Below are positions 43,674 to 50,944 of a stretch of 64,000 nt of DNA, in pieces. The notes under the pieces are model-generated. The model was given only the letters and a program-made list of their open reading frames with translations, did no database searches and had not been told where the DNA came from. Every line of letters begins with the position of its first letter. The stretch's first letter is position 1. The stretch covers positions 1-64,000 of the forward strand of contig JANJUX010000030.1 of NCBI GenBank assembly GCA_024710355.1, written 5' to 3'. The translations under genes were made by a program, and so were the position numbers. The stretch is from Candidatus Rifleibacteriota bacterium. GTDB taxonomy: Bacteria; Muiribacteriota; Ozemobacteria; Ozemobacterales; Ozemobacteraceae.

Positions 43674-44257
43674 AAAAAGCTCAGAATGTCCTGAATGTTC
43701 CGAATGTTTCAGAAATGATTCATCACATAAAGCAGTGCCCGGCAGAATTTCTCGGGCAGCCAGACCGGAATGGCCGGTCTGGAATCAGCACTGAAGCCCT
43801 GGTAAATGATACGGTACGTACCCTGACCGCTGATGACACTGCGCCCAGACCAATCGATATCACTGCCGCAAAAAGGTCTCTCGCCGAACTCAGCCTGCAG
43901 CAGATATGCTGCTGGGCTTTGTCGCATCCTTTTTTCCGGCAGATTGACGACGGCTGGCTGCGCCAGTTTTTCTGCAGAGGCCTGAGCGAAGTCGCCCCTC
44001 TGGTTAAACCAGAGCAATGGGTTAAAGACGAAGAACGCGCTGAAGAACTTGCCAGAATTATCTTTGCCGCCTGCGGTCATTGCCCCGGTGGTGAATCCGA
44101 AGCCGAAGCCGCCGACCGCTTCGATTCGGTCAACACCATCAAACGCCTTAAAGTCATTGAAGAAACGAAGGCTGCCATGGAGCGTGCCCAGGAAATCCGC
44201 CGGCAGATGGCCGAAAAAGCGGCACGCGAAGCGGCAAACGTCTATTCGAGGGAATAA
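43670..44257 (+). CDS. unknown helical protein of the MoxR-VWA cluster
   Basis: 195 residues starting at TTG in a TTGA overlap with the previous stop; GGAAAGGG lies about 8 bases upstream. Residues 60-195 are helical, with cysteines in LQQICCWALSHPFF and ACGHCPGG, and end in a charged coiled coil (AMERAQEIRRQMAEKAAREA). No family is recognised. The tight coupling to the VWA gene and the next ligase gene (one-base overlap) implies shared function. Confidence 0.7.
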   Translation: MKKAQNVLNVPNVSEMIHHIKQCPAEFLGQPDRNGRSGISTEALVNDTVRTLTADDTAPRPIDITAAKRSLAELSLQQICCWALSHPFFRQIDDGWLRQFFCRGLSEVAPLVKPEQWVKDEERAEELARIIFAACGHCPGGESEAEAADRFDSVNTIKRLKVIEETKAAMERAQEIRRQMAEKAAREAANVYSRE

Positions 44258-45618
44258 TGAAACCAGTACAGGGTCTGACTGATGAACAGAGATTTCCGCT
44301 GCTGAAAGATCGCCGCCTGCTCGAAAAGCTGCGCCAGGATGAGTGCGGGCCGATCTTCAACTTTGGCTCGGGTGACCGCCTTGACACGGCGGCCCTGCAG
44401 CGAGTGGCCGATTACAGCCATACTCTTGCGACCAAAGAATTCTGGCATGAAAATGAACAGCCTTTCTGGCTGCCAGACTACCTTGGCTGGTGCAAAACCA
44501 CGGTTGAGGCGTATCGTGGCCGCAGCCTCGTTTTGTCTGAAAACCCGACACTGCGGCGCGAACAGATTGCCGAACGCCCATGGCAGTTCGTTTCTTCCGA
44601 TGCCTGCCTTGCTGAAATGCTTGTGTATTGTACCTCAGGCACTACCGGTGCCCCAATGGATGTATTGTTCGACCCGGTTTCACAGGCCGCCTGGATTCCG
44701 CAGCTCGAATCAATTCTCGCGCAGAGAAATATCAGAATCGAGCGCGGCCCCGACAAAGTCGCAATCTGCCTTGTCTGCCATCAGGAAGAAACTCTCACCT
44801 ACGCCTCACTTTCAACCTGGCTCGACGGCGCCGGCATTCTCAAAATCAATCTCAACCCTAAAGACTGGAAAAAGCCACAGGACCGCCTGACCTATCTCGA
44901 AAAATACAACCCGGAGATAATTACCGGCGACCCGTTCACCTTTACGGCACTCGCACAGTTGAACCCGGCAATTCGCCCAAAGGCAATGGTTTCGTCAGCA
45001 ATGACACTGAACGAGGGGCTGCGACAACTGCTGCAGAAGCAGTTTGGCTGCCATGTCTACGACCTCTATTCGCTCACCGAATGCCGCATGATCGCCGTAT
45101 CAGAAAAACCCGGCATTTATCAGTTGATCAGGCCTGAACTCTACATCGAAGTTCTGCACCCAGAGCGCGACGAACCGGTTGCGCCCGGGGCACGCGGTGA
45201 GATAACCGTAACCGGCGGCATCAACCCCTTTCTGCCGCTGATTCGCTATCGTACCGGTGATTTCGCGGCACTGCAGTTCATCGCGGGGCAACCCTGCCTG
45301 ATCAACCTTGAAGGGCGTTCCCCCACCCTTTTTCTGAATCAGAACCGTGATTTTGTCAATCACGTCGATATTTCACGGGCGCTCAGCACTTTTTCGCTGG
45401 CCGGGTTCACTCTGCACCAGAAAAAAGACCTTTCTCTCGACTTTTCAGCCTGGGGCACCGGCTTCAGCGAAAGCAGCCTTCGCGGCACCCTCTCAGAATT
45501 GTTTGGCAAAGAAATTACAATGCGGGTAAACATCTCAAAAGAGCTTCTGAGCGCGACTAAAAAAGTTAAATATTCCAGCGAAATCAACGAAACGGATCTA
45601 CAGCCATGTCAACGATAG
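44257..45618 (+). CDS. AMP-forming acyl ligase of the PaaK/F390-synthetase type
   Basis: 453 residues. Adenylate-forming superfamily signatures are seen: the phosphate loop YCTSGTTGAPMDV (near 125), DLYSLTECRMIA (adenine/Glu site), RYRTGDFAAL (ribose-binding Asp), and a C-terminal ATKKVKYSSE with the likely catalytic lysine. Length and motif style match phenylacetate-CoA ligase, LuxE and coenzyme F390 synthetase relatives. The acid substrate cannot be deduced. It starts in a TAATG overlap with the previous gene and overlaps pnuC by 13 bases. Its place between a MoxR-VWA set and NAD salvage genes is odd. Confidence 0.85.
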   Translation: MKPVQGLTDEQRFPLLKDRRLLEKLRQDECGPIFNFGSGDRLDTAALQRVADYSHTLATKEFWHENEQPFWLPDYLGWCKTTVEAYRGRSLVLSENPTLRREQIAERPWQFVSSDACLAEMLVYCTSGTTGAPMDVLFDPVSQAAWIPQLESILAQRNIRIERGPDKVAICLVCHQEETLTYASLSTWLDGAGILKINLNPKDWKKPQDRLTYLEKYNPEIITGDPFTFTALAQLNPAIRPKAMVSSAMTLNEGLRQLLQKQFGCHVYDLYSLTECRMIAVSEKPGIYQLIRPELYIEVLHPERDEPVAPGARGEITVTGGINPFLPLIRYRTGDFAALQFIAGQPCLINLEGRSPTLFLNQNRDFVNHVDISRALSTFSLAGFTLHQKKDLSLDFSAWGTGFSESSLRGTLSELFGKEITMRVNISKELLSATKKVKYSSEINETDLQPCQR

Positions 45619-46205
45619 AATTAATTGCGGTTATCTGCGGTTTTCTCTGTGTTTTTTTCACGATAAGAGAAAATATCTGGTGCTGGCCAACCGGTCTGGT
45701 GCAGGTGAGCCTTTACGTCTTCGTCTTTTTTGAGGCAAAACTTTATTCAGACGTAATTCTGCACATAATCTACATTTTCATGAATATCTACGGCTGGTAT
45801 TTCTGGCTGCACGGCGGCCGGCAAAGGCAGGAAGCGAAAGTTACCGCACTTGCAGACGGGTGGCTGGCCGGCACGGTTATGGGCTCAGTCATCGCAATGC
45901 TGCTGCTCGGTTACCTTATGGCGAGCCGCACCGATGCGTCGTTTCCCTATGGCGATGCTTTCACCACCACTTTCAGCCTGTCGGCGCAATGGCTGATGTC
46001 ACGCAAAAAACTCGAATCATGGCATTTCTGGATCGCGGTCGATATCGTCGCCATATACATCTATGCGGTGAAGGGCCTGCACCTGACCGCAGGGCTGTAC
46101 ACGGCCTTTCTGATAATGGCCATAGTCGGGCTGCAGAAGTGGAAACAATCTATGCAGCAGAACCCGGAGACCTTCGACAACCCTGTCCTGGAGCCGGCCA
46201 TATGA
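45606..46205 (+). CDS. pnuC: nicotinamide riboside transporter PnuC
   Basis: 199 residues with about seven membrane segments. It has the PnuC family pattern: ENIWCWPTGLVQVSLYVFVFFEAKLYSD, the N-terminal NR-binding WPTG region, then YIFMNIYGWYFWLHGG. PnuC takes up nicotinamide riboside by facilitated diffusion, driven by phosphorylation inside the cell. The next gene encodes that NR kinase, overlapping by four bases (ATGA). Length is slightly short but complete. Confidence 0.93.
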   Translation: MSTIELIAVICGFLCVFFTIRENIWCWPTGLVQVSLYVFVFFEAKLYSDVILHIIYIFMNIYGWYFWLHGGRQRQEAKVTALADGWLAGTVMGSVIAMLLLGYLMASRTDASFPYGDAFTTTFSLSAQWLMSRKKLESWHFWIAVDIVAIYIYAVKGLHLTAGLYTAFLIMAIVGLQKWKQSMQQNPETFDNPVLEPAI

Positions 46206-47203
46206 AAATCGGATTGACGATTGGCAAATTTTCGCCACTGCACAAGGGGCACCAGTATCTTATCGAAACCGCTCTGCAGGAGATGGACAAACTATATCTG
46301 ATGATCTACGACAGCCCGGAGACAACGACCATTCCGCTGACGGTCAGGGCCGGCTGGATAAGGGCTCTCTACCCGCAGGTTCAGATCGTCGAAGCCTGGG
46401 ATGGCCCGACTGACGCTGGCTACACCCCTGAAATTATGAAAATCCAGGACACCTACATTCTTGCGAAATTTCACGATAAGGGGATAACGCACTTTTATTC
46501 GAGCGAACCCTATGGCGATCACGTCAGTAAAGCTCTCAAAGCAGTCAATCGCACTGTCGACCTCAAACGACTTGCCATACCGGTTTCCGGCACCCAGGTT
46601 CGCAGCGATCCCTTTTCGGCGAGAATGTTTGTACACGACATCGTCTATCGCGACCATGTCATCAATGTGGTTTTTCTCGGCGGTCCGTCAACCGGCAAGA
46701 CAACGCTGGCCGAATATCTGGCTCAAAAGTTTTCGACCGTCTGGATGCCCGAATACGGCCGGGAATACTGGGACAACAATCAGGTTAACCGGCGCCTGAC
46801 CACTGGCCAGCTCGTCGAAATAGCGCGCGGGCACATCGAGCGTGAAGACCAGATGCTGCTCAAAGCAAACCGCTATCTGTTCACCGACACCAATGCACTG
46901 ACGACCAGAATCTTTTCTTACCATTACCACGGCACCGCCGAGCCGGAACTCGAAGATATGGCAACGCACTGCGTTTCGCGCTACGATCTCTGCTTCGTCT
47001 GCGGCACCGATATACCTTACGAAGATTCGATCGACCGCTCAGGAGAGATCAACCGCGAAATTATGCAGAAACAGGTTCTCGCCGACCTGCACTGCCGAAG
47101 AATTCCATACCTGACTGTAACCGGCAGCGTGGCAGAAAGGGCCAGTCAGGTTTGTGCCGCCCTTGCCAGCCTGCAAAAGTTCACTAATCCATGGCGCCTG
47201 TGA
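46202..47203 (+). CDS. nadR: NadR-like NMN adenylyltransferase / nicotinamide riboside kinase
   Basis: 333 residues from ATG 46202; a longer open frame upstream lies inside pnuC. The N-terminal adenylyltransferase domain (1-150) has GKFSPLHKGHQYLI with the HxGH motif, and the late SGTQVRSDPF. The C-terminal kinase domain (about 155-333) has P-loop GGPSTGKTTL and VWMPEYGREY. Together they phosphorylate nicotinamide riboside and adenylate NMN to NAD. The helix-turn-helix repressor domain of enterobacterial NadR is absent, so it is an enzyme only. It ends the operon; no clear terminator follows. Confidence 0.93.
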   Translation: MKIGLTIGKFSPLHKGHQYLIETALQEMDKLYLMIYDSPETTTIPLTVRAGWIRALYPQVQIVEAWDGPTDAGYTPEIMKIQDTYILAKFHDKGITHFYSSEPYGDHVSKALKAVNRTVDLKRLAIPVSGTQVRSDPFSARMFVHDIVYRDHVINVVFLGGPSTGKTTLAEYLAQKFSTVWMPEYGREYWDNNQVNRRLTTGQLVEIARGHIEREDQMLLKANRYLFTDTNALTTRIFSYHYHGTAEPELEDMATHCVSRYDLCFVCGTDIPYEDSIDRSGEINREIMQKQVLADLHCRRIPYLTVTGSVAERASQVCAALASLQKFTNPWRL

Positions 47204-47266
47204 ATATTGTTCGTAATGCTTAAGACAACCTTGCAGATTTTGTCACGCAAAACTGCCTGAATTTTG

Positions 47267-47272
47267 TATAAT
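47267..47272 (+). promoter_or_regulatory. -10 box for the STN/phosphatase operon
   Basis: A perfect TATAAT lies 37 bases before ATG 47310. The -35 is unclear: TTGTCA is 21 bases upstream, while the hexamer at optimal distance is a poor match. Confidence 0.4.
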
Positions 47273-47309
47273 TTCCAGGTCAGATGCAAAATTTGTGAGG
47301 ACAACCTGT

Positions 47310-49049
47310 ATGCCTTTTTTCAGCCATTCAAGGCCCGGCCTTTTGCTTTTCGTCTTCTGCCTGCTGATAAATACCGCACAGGCAAAGAGCTTGCCGGAAA
47401 ATGGCCTTCTGGCCCGACTGCACGCTCTCGCCGCCAGAGCCAGACTGAACCTGATCGTCAACGCCCCGGACCACATTCCTGGCGATTTCAAACCTTCAGA
47501 GTCACAGAACGACATTGAACAGCTTCTTGCAATTGCTGACGCCGCCGACTGTACCGCTGACCAGGCCGGGTCGGTCTGGCTTATAACAGCCAGAGAGCGC
47601 CAGATTTTTCAGAACTCCTCTGGCTGGAAGTTGTTCTATCCATCTTACGGCCCGGCAGAAAGCCTTCTTGCCCATAGAGACGACAGTCATGGTAACGAAA
47701 CCCGAGTCTTTATGGCGCCATCTGTCAACGCCTGCATAATTTCAGGAGAACACAGAAGGTCTGCCGCTGCAGTAAAAAACCTGCGAAGTCTCGAAAAGCC
47801 GGCAGTCCCGGCTGAGCTGCACCTCGACATTGCCGCCGGCAATTCACCGCAGCAGGCATCGATCTCACTTCAGCTGCTGACAAATACAGAGTTTTTTCTT
47901 GGCCTGGCAGGCCCTGAATTCGAGCCAATCGTTGCGACTTGTTCACTTGCATGCGATGCATCGGGCTCTTTCAGCCTGGCAATTGACAATGCCGGCAAAA
48001 ACCTGCATTCACAATCGCTGCATGGGGCACAACAACAGAATCCTCTGATCCTCAAAAGCAATGATGGCGCCGTGACCATAAACTGGACCGCCCGGCTTAT
48101 CAGACCATTCCCACAAAAAACAGCTGAAACCGATAGCACTGCCTCTGGCCGCGACAGATTGAAAACAGCCATGTCTCAGCCAGACTCAACTGCATCGATG
48201 CATCTCGCACTGCTCGATGAGCCATTTGACAAAATTCTCGGCAGAATCGCAGCCTCTGAGAGCTGCAATCTGGCGATAGACCGCGCACTGAGCGGCAATC
48301 TTTCAGTCTTCTTTTTCGGGTCTGATCTGTATTTTGAAGAACAGTTCAATCTGATCGCCCGCTCAGTCGGCGGCTGTGTCAGAAAAATCGGCAACACCTG
48401 GCTCGTTGCGCCAGAAAACCGTTTTTTCGACACATTTGAATTTGGCTACAATATTACAAAAAGACTGCAATACTCTGATTCAGAGACTACCGCCGCCATA
48501 CTGCAGGCCTGTCTAAAAACTCTTAAAGCGCCGGCAAACTGCCGCGTGGCATCAGATCGGGCTATAAACGCCATCATGCTCGCCGGTTCGGCAAATATAA
48601 CCGACGGCCTCATGCGCCTGATTGCCGCGCTCGATCGCCCGCCCGTGCTTTTCGACAGCAGGCTCTCACTGCAGTCTGCCGCGGATGATTTTACTGAAAC
48701 ATTCGAAATCAACACAGGCCGGGCCTGCAACAGACAGATCGAGCTCAAAGACGCGACCGCTGAAATTGAGTTTCTGCCGGTAATGTTCCCACATCTGGCC
48801 GAGCCGGGGCTTAAAATGCAGGTCGGGTTGAAGCTCAAATCAGGCCTTAAGCTGAAGCTGAATTTCTGGTCAGCATTGCCTGACTCTGACACAAGACCGA
48901 TCATCGCGTTCAAAAACAGCTCGCCTGTAGCTGTTCTTCTGTCTGGCTCACGCTCAAAGCGTCAATTCGCCGATCACCGGCATCCTTCATACGAAACAGA
49001 AGATGACCAAGGCAGCGAAACAGATGATGCCTTCGAATCTTCATTCTGA
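47310..49049 (+). CDS. periplasmic protein with two STN-like modules (paralogue A)
   Basis: 579 residues from ATG 47310, which has GAGGA 9 bases upstream. The signal peptide (to about 25) is followed by a region like the secretin/TonB short N-terminal (STN) fold: LLARLHALAARARLNLIVN and SVWLITARE. A second, better copy lies at about 300-365 (EPFDKILGRIAASESCNLAID, GNTWLVAPEN), followed by a secretin-N-like segment (about 370-440). No secretin pore domain is present. The protein ends in an acidic tail closing with AFESSF. The next gene encodes a paralogue ending AFDSEF, 11 bases downstream. Possibly a periplasmic sensor or scaffold. Confidence 0.78.
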   Translation: MPFFSHSRPGLLLFVFCLLINTAQAKSLPENGLLARLHALAARARLNLIVNAPDHIPGDFKPSESQNDIEQLLAIADAADCTADQAGSVWLITARERQIFQNSSGWKLFYPSYGPAESLLAHRDDSHGNETRVFMAPSVNACIISGEHRRSAAAVKNLRSLEKPAVPAELHLDIAAGNSPQQASISLQLLTNTEFFLGLAGPEFEPIVATCSLACDASGSFSLAIDNAGKNLHSQSLHGAQQQNPLILKSNDGAVTINWTARLIRPFPQKTAETDSTASGRDRLKTAMSQPDSTASMHLALLDEPFDKILGRIAASESCNLAIDRALSGNLSVFFFGSDLYFEEQFNLIARSVGGCVRKIGNTWLVAPENRFFDTFEFGYNITKRLQYSDSETTAAILQACLKTLKAPANCRVASDRAINAIMLAGSANITDGLMRLIAALDRPPVLFDSRLSLQSAADDFTETFEINTGRACNRQIELKDATAEIEFLPVMFPHLAEPGLKMQVGLKLKSGLKLKLNFWSALPDSDTRPIIAFKNSSPVAVLLSGSRSKRQFADHRHPSYETEDDQGSETDDAFESSF

Positions 49050-49060
49050 GGACAGAAACA

Positions 49061-50905
49061 ATGACAGAAAAAAACATAAAAACCCGCCGGAGCCCCCTGC
49101 CTCTTCTGTTCATCTGCCTTTTGCTGATTGCCTGGCTGATACCGGCAGGCATGGCAGCCGAAGAAATCAGGGCCGATTATTCTGGCTGGTCGCTGACCGA
49201 CGCCTTTGCCGACCTGGCCACGAAAGCCCGCATAAATATCGTTTGCACCTTCCCTGACCAGAAAAACGGTTATTTCAAACTTAACGAAACAGTCTATTTC
49301 GAAGAGGCCATGAACCTTCTGGCAAAAATCAACCGCCTGCAGGTTCGCAGAAACGACAACATCTGGATTATTGTGCCCGAAGACTCTTTACCAGAAAGCG
49401 ATCACCAGTCGATAGTCATCAGAGATCTCTCATACAGGAATCTTTCTGAACTCGGCAACCAGATTGAACTTATGAAAATGCCAGAAGTCAGACTCTGGTT
49501 TCCACCAAAGACTGAGATTATGGCCGCAGTCGGCTCCAGGATCGGTCTCGATGAAGTAAAAAAACTCAAAGAAACCCTAGACACCCCTGTGCACGCGCTG
49601 AAAATAAGCTTTTACCTAAAGGCAGGCCCTGACAAAACCATTGCCTCGTGCACCTTCAACGGTGTAAGCAATCAGCCGTTTTTGCTCTCTTTTGCCTCTG
49701 AGTCCGGCCATGAAAAAATCTCGATTGCAGCGACGCCCTCGCTCAACGACGACGGCAAAATCAGGCTCGCCTTTGTCGAAAACCTGGCCACACCTCGAGG
49801 CAGAGTGCAGAAATCAGACAATATCTTTCTGAACTACCAGACCCCGTGTGAGCATCGTACCAATACGCCCGGCACAGACTGGCGTATCGGCTGGCAGATC
49901 GATGTGGTGCAGCTGCACGGCCGACTGACTCCGGCCGTAGAAAGCCGCAGTGCCGACATGACACCGGGTTCTTCAGACGAAAAACATACTGACGGAAACC
50001 CGTCACTGCGTCATTACACAGAAATCCCACACTCAACCAGTGAGGTTCTTGAGAAACCCCTGATACTGAAAAATGCCGAAATATCGGCAGCACTGGCCGA
50101 CCTTGCCAGGCAACAGAAAATCAGACTGATATGCGACAGCAGCGTTTCCGGCACTATCTCAGCGTTCTGCTTTGATAAAGACCTGGACTACGAAATACTT
50201 CTCAAAACCATTGCCATGACCGCCGGGGGGTGGCACGAAGAAAACGGCATACTCTTTGTCAGCAACCGTCGGGCTATCGCAGACATGCAGCTGGAACCGG
50301 GCCGACCGGTTTTCTCCGAACCGCTCATGGCAGTTTCTGCCGCCTCTGCGGCCTTCATGCTCAATTCATTTTTCAGAGAGGGAGGTATCCCGGGCAGGGT
50401 CAGCCCGGTTTCGGGTAACCGCGTTGCCGTAATATCAGACAGGCGGGGCACTGATCTGGCAATCAAAATTTGCGAAGACTGGGCGTCTGAAAAGCCGGGG
50501 TTCAATATTGGCGTCAGCACTGATCCGGTTTTGCAGGCTTCCCGCCAGATGCTGTCTCTGCAAAACGAAAAACCTGCTGAATTCTTTCATAAAAGCGCCA
50601 TAACAGAGCTGCGGGGCAACCTGAAGCCGTCTGCTATAACCCGAGAACTGGGCTTGCTGAATATTGCCTACAGATTCGAAATAAGTTATCAGAGCGGTGA
50701 GCGCCTGTTGATCAATAGTTCAAGCCAGATCGCAGCCGCAAGCCCGATGTTGTTGCTGCAAAGTCAGGTTCCGGCGCCGGAAAAAATCTATCTTTCCGGC
50801 CATTTTTCACGTAAATTTCCCGAAGAGAAACTGGTTGGCGGTGAATCTCCGCTCGATGCGCCAGAAGAATTTGATCCTGACAAAGCCTTTGACTCGGAGT
50901 TTTGA
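49061..50905 (+). CDS. periplasmic protein with two STN-like modules (paralogue B)
   Basis: 614 residues. A signal peptide lies within the first 35 residues (LLFICLLLIAWLIPAGMA). STN-like module 1 covers about 38-108 (WSLTDAFADLATKARINIVC, NDNIWIIVPED) and is followed by a KLKETLDTP segment as in secretin N domains. Module 2 covers about 345-410 (EISAALADLARQQKIRLICD, NGILFVSNRRA), again followed by an N-domain-like region. There is no pore-forming domain. It has the same architecture and C-terminal acidic tail as the preceding gene, so the two arose by duplication. It precedes two membrane SpoIIE-type phosphatase genes. Confidence 0.78.
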   Translation: MTEKNIKTRRSPLPLLFICLLLIAWLIPAGMAAEEIRADYSGWSLTDAFADLATKARINIVCTFPDQKNGYFKLNETVYFEEAMNLLAKINRLQVRRNDNIWIIVPEDSLPESDHQSIVIRDLSYRNLSELGNQIELMKMPEVRLWFPPKTEIMAAVGSRIGLDEVKKLKETLDTPVHALKISFYLKAGPDKTIASCTFNGVSNQPFLLSFASESGHEKISIAATPSLNDDGKIRLAFVENLATPRGRVQKSDNIFLNYQTPCEHRTNTPGTDWRIGWQIDVVQLHGRLTPAVESRSADMTPGSSDEKHTDGNPSLRHYTEIPHSTSEVLEKPLILKNAEISAALADLARQQKIRLICDSSVSGTISAFCFDKDLDYEILLKTIAMTAGGWHEENGILFVSNRRAIADMQLEPGRPVFSEPLMAVSAASAAFMLNSFFREGGIPGRVSPVSGNRVAVISDRRGTDLAIKICEDWASEKPGFNIGVSTDPVLQASRQMLSLQNEKPAEFFHKSAITELRGNLKPSAITRELGLLNIAYRFEISYQSGERLLINSSSQIAAASPMLLLQSQVPAPEKIYLSGHFSRKFPEEKLVGGESPLDAPEEFDPDKAFDSEF

Positions 50906-50944
50906 AGCAGAAATCACAGTTTATCGACCCGGAAAGAAAACCGC

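Noticed and set aside
45860..46201. longer N-terminus for the NadR-like protein
   Set aside because: The extra codons lie inside pnuC in another frame; the adenylyltransferase motif begins directly after ATG 46202.
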